NCBI GenBank assembly: GCA_043777315.1
Contig: JAYVPW010000006.1
Location: 62,001-126,000 of the forward strand
Length of the DNA stretch: 64,000 nt
Reading direction: 5' to 3'
Source: CAIURC01 sp043777315
GTDB lineage: Bacteria > Verrucomicrobiota > Verrucomicrobiia > Chthoniobacterales > Chthoniobacteraceae
Part shown: one piece after another, positions 14,749 to 23,493 of the stretch
How the letters are laid out: each line of letters starts with the position of its first letter
Numbering within the stretch: position 1 is the stretch's first letter
The notes under the pieces: generated by a model
Told to the model about the DNA's origin: nothing
Seen by the model: only the letters and a program-made list of their open reading frames with translations
Databases searched by the model: none
Program-made: the position numbers and the translations under genes

Positions 14749-16530
14749 ATGATCCTTACCCCTGATAAAAAGCTAGCTGGCGTCTTGGCACCGTTATTCG
14801 CGCTGCGCGGCGAAAATGACCTCGGCATCGGCGACGTCGGGACGTTGCGCGAATTCGTGGACTGGGCGGCGGACGCGGGCTTTGGGGTGGTGCAGCTGCT
14901 GCCGATCAATGAGACGGGCCACGACAACTCGCCCTACAACGCCATCTCGTCGGCGGCGCTCGATCCCGCGACGATCGAGATCGCGGCGGTGGCGGATTTG
15001 ACGCCTGCCGATTTCGCCGAACTGACCGCGGGGGTGGACCTCGCGGCGCTCCGCGCGGGAGCGGTGAATTACCCGCTCGTGAAGTCGCTCAAGCGCTCTC
15101 TCCTGCGGCGCGCGTTCGAGACTTTCACCCGCACGACCTGGCGCTCGCACGGCACGCGCGCCCGCCGCTTCAATGTCTTCCGCAAAACGCACGCCGCATG
15201 GCTCGACTCGTACGCGCTTTTCCGCGTGCTCATGGAGAAAAACGCGGGCGCCGAACGCTGGGACACCTGGCCGGCGGAACAGCAGACCGCCGCCGCGGCG
15301 GGCGCGTGGCTGGCGGGGCAGCCGTGGACCGTGCAGCGCGACTTTGAGGTCGAGACGCGCTTTGCGAAATTCATCCAGTGGATCGCGTGGGAGCAGTGGC
15401 AGGCGGTGAAGCAGCACGCGGAAATCCGCGGCGTCGCGCTGATGGGAGACGTGCCGTTCGGCGTCAGTTATTACAGCGCGGATGTCTTCGGCTCGCCGGA
15501 GCTCTTCGACCCCCGCTGGAGCGGGGGCGCGCCACCAGAGCCGCTTTTCAGGGACGATGCGTTCACCTGCAAGTGGGGCCAAAACTGGGGCGTGCCGCTC
15601 TACGATTGGGACCGCATGCGCGCGGATAATTTCCGCTGGTGGCGGCAGCGCGTCCGGCTCGTGCGCGATGTTTTTCACCTCTTCCGCATCGACCACATCC
15701 TCGGATTTTTCCGCATCTACAGCTTCCCGTGGCGTCCGCAGCGGAATGCGGAATTCCTCCCACTCACCCACGACGAGGCGAAAACCGTCACCGGCGGCGA
15801 GTTGCCGCGCTTTCTCCCCCACGACGACGAGACGCCGGAAAACAAGGCCACCAACCGCGCGCAGGGCGAGGAATTCCTGCGCATCCTCGTCGAGGAAACC
15901 GGCGAGCACCGGCTCATCGGCGAAGACCTCGGGACCGTGCCCGATTACGTCCGCCCGAGCCTCGCGGCGCTCGGCATTCCCGGCTTTCGCATCCCGATTT
16001 GGGACACCACGCCCGCCGGTGGGCTCGTCGCCGCCGAAGACTACGACCGCCTCTCCGTCGCCACGTACGCGACGCACGATCACGAGTCGCTGCGGGCGAT
16101 TTGGGAGCACTGGATGCGGATCATCCAGGTGGCGATCACGCATCCGGTCGAGCTCGGGGCGGCGCGCGATCACGCGTGGTGGGCGGCGCGCCGGCTCGCC
16201 GCGTGGGCGGGCTTCGAAGTGCCGCGGATCACCCCGTTCGAGGAGGTGCATCAGCCGCTCCTCGCCGCGCTTTTCCGCACGAATTCCTGGCTGGCGATCA
16301 CCCTCGTCACCGACCTCGTCGCCAGCACCCAGCGCTTCAATATCCCCGGTGCCGTCTCCGATTCCAACTGGTCCCAACGCCTCGCCGGCACGATCTCCGA
16401 CTGGCGAAAAGATCCAGCGCTGTCCTCCACCCTCACCGCCGTGCGGAGCATGTTGGACGAAAATGGGCGCCTCTCGGAGCCGGTCGCTGCCGCCGGCCCG
16501 TCGCAAAAACCTCCCGCGCGAATCGGGTAA
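14749..16530 (+). CDS. malQ: 4-alpha-glucanotransferase (GH77, amylomaltase)
   Basis: 593 residues, somewhat longer than plain MalQ. It disproportionates maltodextrins in the cytoplasm, usually in glycogen or maltose metabolism. Motifs: GVVQLLPINETGHDNSPYN at the start, MGDVPFGVSYYSADVF, the nucleophile region FRIDHILGFFRIY, the acid/base region RLIGEDLGTVPDYV, and ATYATHDHESLR with the transition-state Asp. All three catalytic carboxylates are present. It is monocistronic as far as visible; a weak terminator overlaps its stop. Confidence 0.95.
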   Translation: MILTPDKKLAGVLAPLFALRGENDLGIGDVGTLREFVDWAADAGFGVVQLLPINETGHDNSPYNAISSAALDPATIEIAAVADLTPADFAELTAGVDLAALRAGAVNYPLVKSLKRSLLRRAFETFTRTTWRSHGTRARRFNVFRKTHAAWLDSYALFRVLMEKNAGAERWDTWPAEQQTAAAAGAWLAGQPWTVQRDFEVETRFAKFIQWIAWEQWQAVKQHAEIRGVALMGDVPFGVSYYSADVFGSPELFDPRWSGGAPPEPLFRDDAFTCKWGQNWGVPLYDWDRMRADNFRWWRQRVRLVRDVFHLFRIDHILGFFRIYSFPWRPQRNAEFLPLTHDEAKTVTGGELPRFLPHDDETPENKATNRAQGEEFLRILVEETGEHRLIGEDLGTVPDYVRPSLAALGIPGFRIPIWDTTPAGGLVAAEDYDRLSVATYATHDHESLRAIWEHWMRIIQVAITHPVELGAARDHAWWAARRLAAWAGFEVPRITPFEEVHQPLLAALFRTNSWLAITLVTDLVASTQRFNIPGAVSDSNWSQRLAGTISDWRKDPALSSTLTAVRSMLDENGRLSEPVAAAGPSQKPPARIG

Positions 16531-16546
16531 CAAAGCCCGTTTTTTT
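16524..16546 (+). terminator. Weak Rho-independent terminator after malQ
   Basis: A four-base-pair stem (CGGG, 16524-16527, with CCCG, 16536-16539) encloses the malQ stop codon and is followed by seven T (16540-16546). The stem is short, so terminator function is tentative. The palindrome at 16551-16610 follows immediately. Confidence 0.4.
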
Positions 16547-16550
16547 CGTT

Positions 16551-16610
16551 CGCAAAGCCGCGAAGGCGCAAAGCCAAAGCCCTCCTCCTTTGCGCCTTTG
16601 CGCCTTTGCG
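16551..16610. repeat. Foldback element with reiterated CGCAAAG arms
   Basis: The left arm CGCAAAGCCGCGAAGGCGCA and right arm TTTGCGCCTTTGCGCCTTTG pair imperfectly; the arms are built from repeats of a GGCGCAAAG-type word. It lies between malQ and mdh. Confidence 0.75.
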
Positions 16611-16705
16611 AGAGCCTCTCCGCCGCGCATCGCTCGCTGAAATGAATTGCTGAATCGCGAGTCATTTCCCGAAGCTGACGCTCCGTTTCAACCCAACCTC
16701 CATTC

Positions 16706-17692
16706 ATGAAATCTCCCATTCGCGTGGCCGTCACCGGCGCTGCCGGCCAGATCGGTTACTCCCTCCTTTTCCGCATCGCCTCCGGCTCGATGTTCGGCCC
16801 CGACCAGCCCGTGATCCTTCATCTCATCGAGATCGAGCCCGCGCTCGGCGCGCTGAATGGTGTCGTCATGGAGCTGCAGGATTGCGCCTTCCCGCTGCTC
16901 AAATCCATCGTCCCGACCGCGAGCCTCGACGAAGGATTCGCGGGCGTGAACTGGTCGCTGCTCGTCGGCAGCGTGCCGCGAAAAGCCGGGATGGAGCGCG
17001 CGGATTTGCTCGGCATCAACGGCAAAATTTTCATCGGCCAGGGCAAGGCGATCGAGAAAAACGCGGCGGCCGACGTGCGAGTTCTCGTCGTCGGAAATCC
17101 GTGCAACACGAACTGTCTCATCGCCATGAACAACGCGAAAGGCATCCCGCAGGACCGCTGGTTTGCGATGACCCGGCTCGATGAAAACCGCGCGAAATCC
17201 CAGCTCGCGCTGAAGTCCGGCGTCGATGTCACGAGCGTCACGAACCTCGCGATTTGGGGTAACCACTCGGCGACGCAATACCCCGATTTCACGAACGCGA
17301 AAATCGACGGTCGCGCTGCGACCGACGTGATCAGCGACCGCGCGTGGCTCGAGGGCGAATTCATCGCGACCGTGCAGCAGCGCGGCGCGGCAATCATCAA
17401 GGCTCGCGGCTCCTCCTCCGCCGCCTCGGCGGCAAATGCGGTCGTCGATACCGTCCGCTCGCTCACCACGCCGACGCCGGCGGGCGACTGGTTCAGCGTC
17501 GCGCTCTGCTCGCCCGGCGACTACGCCGTCGAGCCCGGGATCATCTCCTCTTTCCCCATCCGCAACGCCGCGGACGGCACGCCGGAAATCGTGCAAGGCG
17601 TCCCCGTCGGCGACTTCAGCCGCGCGAAAATCGACGCCACCGTTGCCGAGTTGAAAGAGGAAAAAGTGCTCGTCGCGGAGTTGCTCGGTTGA
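16706..17692 (+). CDS. mdh: Malate dehydrogenase
   Basis: 328 residues of the LDH/MDH family in the Mdh type common in aerobes of this group; it interconverts malate and oxaloacetate with NAD in the TCA cycle. NAD-binding TGAAGQIGYSLLFRIASGS (10-28), mobile-loop region LVGSVPRKAGMERADLL, VVGNPCNTN, and the catalytic His in IWGNHSATQYPDF (about 188). The stop TGA overlaps the TTG start of the next gene, so the glycosyltransferase is probably translated by coupling. Confidence 0.95.
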   Translation: MKSPIRVAVTGAAGQIGYSLLFRIASGSMFGPDQPVILHLIEIEPALGALNGVVMELQDCAFPLLKSIVPTASLDEGFAGVNWSLLVGSVPRKAGMERADLLGINGKIFIGQGKAIEKNAAADVRVLVVGNPCNTNCLIAMNNAKGIPQDRWFAMTRLDENRAKSQLALKSGVDVTSVTNLAIWGNHSATQYPDFTNAKIDGRAATDVISDRAWLEGEFIATVQQRGAAIIKARGSSSAASAANAVVDTVRSLTTPTPAGDWFSVALCSPGDYAVEPGIISSFPIRNAADGTPEIVQGVPVGDFSRAKIDATVAELKEEKVLVAELLG

Positions 17693-18867
17693 CGCTCGTC
17701 CTCGCGTTCCACCTCGTCGTCCTTGCCGGCCTCGGCCTCGCGCTGCTCACCGTCCTCGCGAATCTCGCGACCTTCCGCGGCCTGCGCGCCGCGCCGGAGT
17801 TCGGCCCCGATGTGCCGCTCGTTTCGATCCTCGTCCCGGCGCGAAATGAAGCGCGCAACATCGGCGCGTGCGTCAGTTCGCTGCTGGCGCAGGGCTACCC
17901 GAACTTCGAACTCATCGTCCTCGACGACCACTCCGACGACGCCACCGCGCAGATCGCCCGCGAACTCGGACTCGCCGCGGATCAAGCGCACAGGCTGATC
18001 TCCGGCTCTCCGCTCCCGCCCGGCTGGACCGGAAAAAACTGGGCCTGCCACCAACTCGCGTCCGAGGCTCGCGGCGAATTTCTCTTCTTCACCGACGCCG
18101 ACACCGCGCACGCCGCGGGCACCGTCACCGCCGCCGTGGCGCACGCGCAAGCCACCCGCGCGAGCCTCCTCTCGGCCTGGCCGCGCCTCGTCACGAAGAC
18201 CTGGAGCGAGCAACTCATCATCCCGATGGTCCTCCTTCTCGGCATGACGCTCTACCCGCACTGGCTCCTCGTCGCGCTTCAAAAAACCGGCCTCGGCGCA
18301 CGCCTCCCGCGCTCCGTCCGCCGTTCACTCGGCGCGGCGAACGGCCAATTCCTTTTCTTCACCCGCGCCGCCTACGACCGCATCGGCGGGCACGCCGCCA
18401 TCCGCGACCACCTCGTCGAAGACGTCGCCCTCGGCCGCGAAATCACCGCGCGCCTCGATGAAGGAATGCGCCTCATCAACTGCGAAGCCGTCCGCTTTTC
18501 CACCTGCCGGATGTATCGCTCCTTCGCCGAAGTCTGGGAGGGTTTCTCCAAAAATATCCGCCCCGCGTTCGAGCGCTCGCTCGCCGGATTTCTCTTCACC
18601 GGCGCGATGTCCGCCTGTTTTTTTCTCCTGCCATTTTTCTTGCTCGGAGCGTCCCGTTCGCGCCGAGCCGTCGTCGCTGAAATCGCGCTCATTTACTCGA
18701 TCCGCCTGCTCCTCACGCTCCGCTTCAAAACGTCGTGGCCGAGCCTGATTCTCCATCCGCTCGGCCACACGCTCGCTCTCGCCATCGGGCTGAATAGCTG
18801 GCGTCTCAGCGCGACGACCGGCGTGACTTGGAAAGGCCGCACCTACCCGCACACGCCGGCCGGGTAG
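17689..18867 (+). CDS. GT2 family glycosyltransferase, membrane-anchored (CrtQ/HpnB type)
   Basis: 392 residues: an N-terminal hydrophobic helix, then a GT-A domain with VSILVPARNEARNIGACV, ELIVLDDHSDD and GWTGKNWACHQLA. The metal-binding FTDADT follows, and three C-terminal hydrophobic helices begin near residue 295. The GW.GK.WA..Q plus DADT pattern resembles carotenoid- and hopanoid-associated glycosyltransferases. The TTG at 17689 overlaps the mdh stop (TTGA); no better start precedes the first helix. A lipid-linked acceptor is inferred only from family likeness. Confidence 0.83.
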   Translation: MTLVLAFHLVVLAGLGLALLTVLANLATFRGLRAAPEFGPDVPLVSILVPARNEARNIGACVSSLLAQGYPNFELIVLDDHSDDATAQIARELGLAADQAHRLISGSPLPPGWTGKNWACHQLASEARGEFLFFTDADTAHAAGTVTAAVAHAQATRASLLSAWPRLVTKTWSEQLIIPMVLLLGMTLYPHWLLVALQKTGLGARLPRSVRRSLGAANGQFLFFTRAAYDRIGGHAAIRDHLVEDVALGREITARLDEGMRLINCEAVRFSTCRMYRSFAEVWEGFSKNIRPAFERSLAGFLFTGAMSACFFLLPFFLLGASRSRRAVVAEIALIYSIRLLLTLRFKTSWPSLILHPLGHTLALAIGLNSWRLSATTGVTWKGRTYPHTPAG

Positions 18868-18917
18868 CCCTCCCCGATCTTGCAATCCAGCCATTCCCCG
18901 GCATCCTCTTTCCCGTC

Positions 18918-19310
18918 ATGCAACTGACCCTTTTAAAGTCGAAAATCCATCGCGCCGCCGTCACCGGAGCCAGCCTGCATTACGAAGGAAGCATGACGAT
19001 TTCGGCCGACCTCGCCGAGCGCGTCGGCCTTTTTCCCTACGAAAAAATCCTCGTCGGCAACATGCGCAACGGCGAGCGCTTCGAGACCTACGTCATCTAC
19101 GGCGAGCCTGGCGCGGGGCAGATTCAGCTCAACGGCGCGACCGCCCATCTCGGCCAAATCGGCGACCGCGTCACCATCATGAATTTCGGCTCGTTCACCC
19201 CGGAAGAGGCTCTGGGACATAAACCGCGAGTCATCGTGCTCGATGAGAGCAACGCCGTCGTCCGCTTCGATTCAGGCTCGCACGCCGCCGATTTGCAGGT
19301 CGTCGTTTGA
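18918..19310 (+). CDS. panD: Aspartate 1-decarboxylase
   Basis: 130 residues, typical length. It makes beta-alanine for pantothenate from aspartate. The self-processing site is Gly24-Ser25 in HYEGSMTIS, which yields the pyruvoyl group; the conserved LLKSKIHRA start and GAxAHLGQIGDRVTIMNF-type core are present. It lies 50 bases after the glycosyltransferase; its stop overlaps the start of the next gene by three bases. panE, of the same pathway, is in this window at 55024 but not linked. Confidence 0.95.
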   Translation: MQLTLLKSKIHRAAVTGASLHYEGSMTISADLAERVGLFPYEKILVGNMRNGERFETYVIYGEPGAGQIQLNGATAHLGQIGDRVTIMNFGSFTPEEALGHKPRVIVLDESNAVVRFDSGSHAADLQVVV

Positions 19311-19834
19311 TTTCCAAAACCGTGAATATCCAAGAACTGCTGACGCGCGAATTCGCCTGGGGCTTCTACCTCGGCCTCATCTTTCTCCTCATCGTCGCCT
19401 ACAATTATTTGCGGCTGAAAGGCGAGTTCACCCGCTACCGCCGGCACCTCAGCGACAAGCTCGAAATCGAGGCCGACACGATGAAAAAATCGAAGGTCGA
19501 GCTCGAGACGATGCGGAAAGAAAACGAGACGCTCCGCGTGAAAGTGAACGCCCTCAACGAAGCGCCCGACCGCAAAATCCAGCGCGACCTCGAGGTCTAT
19601 GCCCGCGCCGAAAAGCGGATGCTGCTGAACGTCCCCGGCTTCGCCCCAGCGTGGGAAACCGCCAAGTCCGAAGCGCACTCCGAACTCGTCGAGGAGGAGA
19701 GTGGAAAGCGCCCGTCGAAGCGCATTTTCGCCCGCATCTTCGGCGGCGGAGACACCCGCGCGCTCCCCGCCCGCGAGGATGGCGCGAAGCACGTCGAAGC
19801 CGACGCACGGTCGGGCGCGGCGGAATCGCCGTAG
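19307..19834 (+). CDS. Membrane-anchored coiled-coil protein of unknown function
   Basis: 175 residues. One transmembrane helix (FYLGLIFLLIVAYNYL, about 20-35) is followed by a charged heptad-like region (KLEIEADTMKKSKVELETM, then RKENETLRVKVNALNEA, about 50-85) and a low-complexity tail. The TTG start at 19307 overlaps the panD stop (TTGA); a GTG at 19322 is the alternative. No domain is recognised. Position suggests coupled expression with panD. Confidence 0.65.
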   Translation: MISKTVNIQELLTREFAWGFYLGLIFLLIVAYNYLRLKGEFTRYRRHLSDKLEIEADTMKKSKVELETMRKENETLRVKVNALNEAPDRKIQRDLEVYARAEKRMLLNVPGFAPAWETAKSEAHSELVEEESGKRPSKRIFARIFGGGDTRALPAREDGAKHVEADARSGAAESP

Positions 19835-19880
19835 TCGCCCGGCGGGCTCAAGGATCGCCGGGAACATCGGAGGAACGTGT

Positions 19881-19936
19881 CCACGAAAGGCACGAACCGG
19901 GATTCTGGATTGCGTGCCCTTTCGTGTCTTTCGTGG
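19881..19936. repeat. Foldback element with CACGAAAGG-type arms
   Basis: CCACGAAAGGCACGAACCGG on the left pairs with CGTGCCCTTTCGTGTCTTTCGTGG on the right; the arms are tandem variants of CACGAAAG. It lies between two convergent genes. Confidence 0.75.
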
Positions 19937-19948
19937 CCAAATTCTTTC

Positions 19949-20944
19949 TCAGAATCCCGCGCCCTTCGTCGCGGTTTTCACGCGGAGGAGGAACATGTTC
20001 GAGGTGATGTAAATCGACGAGCCGTCGTCGCCCCACGCGCAGTTTCCGGTCGGCTGTCCGGTGAGGATCGTGCCGAGATGTTGGCCTGCCGGCGAAATGA
20101 TCAGCACCCCGCCCGGCCCTGTCGCGAAGAGGTTTCCCAGCGCATCGACCTTCAATCCATCGGGGTTGCCTTTCTTGCCCGGAGCGGCAACCGGCAGCGC
20201 GTCGAAGAATACGCGTCCGTTCAAAACCGAGCCGTCCGCCTGCACGTCGTAGGCCATGATCCGCGGCGCTTTCGCATCCGACACGGCGACGTACAGCACC
20301 TTCTCGTCGGGCGAAAAAGCGATGCCGTTCGGGAACGTGAGATCCTTCAACACGGCGGTGACGTCGCCCGCTTTCGTCACGCGGAAGACGCCGTTGAAAT
20401 CGAGTTCCTTCAGCGGCGAATCGTTCAGTTTGTCGAGCCCGTACGGCGGATCGGTGAAATAGAGATCACCGTTTTTGCGCACCGCCACATCGTTCGGACT
20501 GTTGAACCGCTTGCCCTCAAACTTGTCCGCGAGCGCCGTTTGCTTCCCATCCATTTCCAGCCGCGCCAGCCGCCGCTCGCCGTGCTGGCAGACGATCAGC
20601 CGCCCCTCCGCATCGACGGCGAGCCCGTTCGAGCCCTGCTCGCGGAAGCCCTCACGCGGACTGAGCATCCCGCTCGGTTTGAGAAAAGGAACCGCCTTCG
20701 CCGCGCCCGGCGCCCACCGGAAAACCACATTCTCCGGCACGTCGGAAAAAAGCAGCGCGCCGTGAAACCACACCGGCCCCTCTGACCATGTGAAGCCCTC
20801 GCTCAGCTTTTCGATCTTCGCGTCCGGCGAAATCAGTGCGTCGAGCGCGGGGTCGAGACGTTCGATCGAGCCGTTGAATTCCGGCGTGGACGGCGCGGCG
20901 AAAAGCGCGAGCGGGGCGAGGAGAAATGGCAGAAGGGATTTCAT
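19949..20944 (-). CDS. Secreted SMP-30/gluconolactonase/LRE family protein
   Basis: 331 residues. The N-terminal signal peptide MKSLLPFLLAPLALFAAPS precedes a six-bladed propeller with SEGPVWFHGALLFSDVPEN, SNGLAVDAEGRLIVCQHGER, FNSPNDVAVRKNGDLYFTDP and FPNGIAFSPDEKVLYVAVSD. The Glu and Asn/Asp metal ligands of the family are in place (SEGP, SPNDV, FPNG). Likely a periplasmic lactonase or sugar-acid enzyme. The start at 20944 is chosen for the signal peptide; 20959 is possible. It is isolated between repeats. Confidence 0.87.
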   Translation of the reverse strand: MKSLLPFLLAPLALFAAPSTPEFNGSIERLDPALDALISPDAKIEKLSEGFTWSEGPVWFHGALLFSDVPENVVFRWAPGAAKAVPFLKPSGMLSPREGFREQGSNGLAVDAEGRLIVCQHGERRLARLEMDGKQTALADKFEGKRFNSPNDVAVRKNGDLYFTDPPYGLDKLNDSPLKELDFNGVFRVTKAGDVTAVLKDLTFPNGIAFSPDEKVLYVAVSDAKAPRIMAYDVQADGSVLNGRVFFDALPVAAPGKKGNPDGLKVDALGNLFATGPGGVLIISPAGQHLGTILTGQPTGNCAWGDDGSSIYITSNMFLLRVKTATKGAGF

Positions 20945-21011
20945 GCCGGCGATGTTCATGGGCGAAGCCGCTCATTCAATTGGAAAGACGATTGCAGGCA
21001 TTAAAAACCCA

Positions 21012-21111
21012 GGTAGTGGCTCAGTCTGAAAATGATTGTAGGGCGACCGCTCCGGTTGCCCAGGCAGGCGGGGCGCCCGCCCTACAAATTCCGGCAGACT
21101 GAGCCACTACC
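21012..21111. repeat. Nested palindrome
   Basis: Outer perfect arms GGTAGTGGCTCAGTCTG (21012-21028) and CAGACTGAGCCACTACC (21095-21111) enclose an inner inverted pair related to the TGTAGGGCGGGCGCTCCGCC word found at 14582 and 37414. Confidence 0.85.
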
Positions 21112-21296
21112 AAAAATCAGCGTCGAAATGCTCGTTGACCGTTTTCTATTCGCATGACTCATTCCGCCCCATGCGCGCGTGGGGCGATCGTGAGATTTCG
21201 AATGATGCACGCGTTTCCCCGCACACACACCGCTTTGCCGGGCGCATCCTATTCGTGCGAGTTGGTGAGCGCCGTCGTTACCATTCGGAAGCGGGT

Positions 21297-21668
21297 ACCT
21301 CAGATCTGGGGGAGGCCGACCCGGGGCTGGCGCTGTGGGGCTTCCAGCCGAAACGCGCCGCCGGAGACGCGCAGCCGCAGCCAAAGCCGGACGCGCCCGC
21401 CACGGCGATGCTCGATCAGGCGGCACGAACGCTGCAAATTCCCGCGCTGCCGGCGCACGCGACTTCGATCGTCGGCTGGCGGCAACCCCGGGGGGGTGAG
21501 GCGGAGCCGGCGGGGATTTCTGACGACCGGACGGTGGGGATCGCGGACATCAGCCCGCTGGTGCCGGGGGTGAGTTGCACGGTCTGGGAGACCGGCCGCA
21601 CCAGCGCGGGCGACGGCCCGGCGGGAAACAAGATCACCTTCACCGCATGGGTGGTCTTCAGCTCTTTT
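21297..21668 (+). pseudogene. Coding-like remnant ending in a repeat, family not recognised
   Basis: This stretch has an open frame with the same strong G/C third-position bias as real genes here, ending in GNKITFTAWVVFSSFE before the frame enters the palindrome at 21669. No credible start is seen; upstream sequence in this frame loses coding character. I do not recognise the protein. It may be the 3' part of a gene whose start was lost and whose end was replaced by the repeat. The rest of 20945-21296 shows only a repeat and no gene. Confidence 0.4.
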
Positions 21669-21810
21669 GAAAATAGCCCGGCACTTCAGTGCTGGGACGG
21701 TGCTGGGGATGCGCGCCAGTCCCGCTGGGATGACAGAATCGTTCTTTCGTCCCTGCGGGACTGGCACCTCTTGCGAGAATGACCCAGCACTGAAGTGCCG
21801 GGCTATTTTC
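21669..21810. repeat. Long palindrome with 28-base perfect arms
   Basis: Arms GAAAATAGCCCGGCACTTCA... (21669-21696) and its exact inverse (21783-21810) enclose inner inverted GCCAGTCCCGC/GCGGGACTGGC segments. It separates the coding remnant at 21297 from the decayed cytochrome gene. Confidence 0.88.
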
Positions 21811-21917
21811 AGGAGGAACTCCGGGTGCTCCGGGTGCTCTTCTCTTGCGCAGGACAAACAGCTCTGAACACCTCCGGAAATGAGACAAACCGCTGCAAGA
21901 TAAAACGACTCCCGGTA

Positions 21918-22860
21918 CACTCTCTAACATCGAGGCCGCGTTTCGGTCTTCTCGCGGTGCCTCTTTTCACCCGCCCACCGCTCGCGCTGGCGGGCGCGGC
22001 GCTGCTCTCCGCGGCTCGCGGGCAGGCGGCGGATTCGGCGGAAGGGACGGCGTTTTTCGGAAGTAAAATCCGGCCCGCGCTGGTCGAGTATTGCTTCAAA
22101 TGCCACAGCGCGGAGGCGGAGAAAGTAAAGGGCGACCTGCGGCTCGACACGCGCGAGGCGCTGCGGAAAGGCGGCGAATCGGGCGCGGCGATCGTGGAGG
22201 GGAAGCCGGACGAAAGCCTGCTGATCAAAGCCGTCCGGCGGCTCGACAAAGACCTCGCGATGCCGCCGAAAAAGGAGCTGCCGGAGGCGGTGATCAACGA
22301 CTTCGTCGCGTGGGTGAAAATGGGCGCGCCGGCGTTGGCAGACGCCGCGCCGGTGGCGCAGATCGACTACGCGGCGGAGCGGAAAAAGTGGGCCTTTCAT
22401 AAGCCCGTCGAGCCCGCCGTTCCTGTCGCCGCCGACGCTGCGAAATGGACCAATCCGATCGACCGGTTTCTCGCGGCGAAGTTCGAGGGCGCGCACCTTT
22501 CCGCCGCGCCGCCCGCCGACAAACGGACGCTCCTGCGCCGCGCGACGTTCGACCTCGCGGGGCTGCCGCCGACGCCGGAAGAGCTCGCGGCATTCGTCGC
22601 CGACGAGTCGCCGGAGGCGTTTGCGAAAGTCGTGGAGCGGCTGCTGGGCTGCCCGCAGTACGGCGAGCGGTGGGGCCGGCATTGGCTCGATGTGGCGCGT
22701 ACGCCGACTCGCTCGACTCCCGCGGAGCCGGGAAAGAGGGCGACATTCTCGATGCGTGGCGGTATCGCGATTGGGTGGTCGATTCGTTCAATCGCGACCG
22801 GCCGTTCGACGAATTCATCACGCACCAAATCGCCGGCGACATCCTCGCGGCGCGCGCGTG
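21918..22860 (+). pseudogene. PSCyt1/DUF1549 cytochrome gene of planctomycete type, frameshifted and truncated
   Basis: N-terminal two fifths of a PSCyt1-DUF1549-DUF1553 protein. A hydrophobic leader is followed by the haem site CFKCHS (CxxCH, about 22093-22110), KGDLRLDTREALRKGG, MPPKKELPEAVINDFVAWVK, RRATFDLAGLPPTPEELAAF and YGERWGRHWLDVAR. After WLDVAR the frame must shift by one base (near 22700, consistent with a lost T) to continue YADSLDSRGAGKEGDILD and then FNRDRPFDEFITHQIAGD. It then stops matching at about 22860. No good start codon exists; the 5' end abuts the palindrome. Intact relatives exceed 800 residues. Confidence 0.82.
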
Positions 22861-22952
22861 CATGTCCGCGGACGCTACGATCGGCTGCGGGAGCTGCGCC
22901 CGCGGGGCTTCCCGGTCGTCCGCGGGGCGGACGCGCAGCCGGGGAAAATCGC

Positions 22953-23049
22953 GTGAACGCGATCTTGCACCGCGTGCCAGCCGAACTCGTCCGTCGCGCC
23001 GTGGACGATCCCACCTTTCACCCCGCCGCCCGCCAGCCACACTGCCAGC
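22953..23049 (-). pseudogene. DUF1501 gene fragment, inverted
   Basis: Read on the minus strand this gives WLAGGGVKGGIVHGATDEFG and then WHAVQDRVH, a hallmark block near the C-terminus of DUF1501 proteins. It lies between plus-strand fragments of the same gene pair and in the opposite orientation. See the scrambled-locus finding. Confidence 0.75.
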
Positions 23050-23147
23050 TTTGGGATCAGCACGGGAGTCTGCGGAAAGAGCTGCCGACGAACTGCGCGG
23101 CGGGGGACAAGCCGATCGCGGGGCTGCTCCAGGATTTGAAAGTGCGC
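23050..23147 (+). pseudogene. DUF1501 gene fragment, direct
   Basis: Plus-strand frame QLWDQHGSLRKELPTNCAAG then DKPIAGLLQDLKVR, which in DUF1501 proteins precedes the block now found inverted at 22953-23049. The expected WGGEFGRTP segment is missing. Confidence 0.72.
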
Positions 23148-23150
23148 GGT

Positions 23151-23236
23151 CCGCGGATTTCTTTCGCTCGCGATCCAGCGCGCGAGTTCCAGCCGCCCGC
23201 TGCCTTCCGCGGGTGATGGTCAATCGCATCTGGCAG
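23151..23236. pseudogene. DUF1553 (PSD1) fragments, one inverted and one direct
   Basis: Minus strand 23151-23213 reads GSGRLELARWIASERNP. Plus strand 23214-23236 reads VMVNRIWQH. In intact PSD1 proteins these are consecutive on one strand, joined by LTAR. Here they point away from each other across a breakpoint at about 23213. Confidence 0.65.
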
Positions 23237-23371
<135 letters not shown>

Positions 23372-23393
23372 CGCGGCGGACGGGAAAAGGCGA

Positions 23394-23452
23394 AGCAGGA
23401 AAACAGGAAAACAGGAAGCGACTCCGGTTTCCTGCTTTCCTGTTTTCCTGCT
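23394..23452. repeat. Foldback element with AGCAGGAAAACAGGAAAAC arms
   Basis: The left arm is a tandem of CAGGAAAA words; the right arm TTTCCTGCTTTCCTGTTTTC plus CTGCT is the inverse. It lies between the decayed DUF1501 end and the gene at 23494. Confidence 0.8.
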
Positions 23453-23493
23453 AAATCCGCCTACCGCATCCTCTCCGCTCGCTCCACATCCAC

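Noticed and set aside
21135..21782. 215-residue plus-strand frame as one gene
   Set aside because: Only 21297-21668 is coding-like; the start is in non-coding sequence and the end is inside a palindrome.
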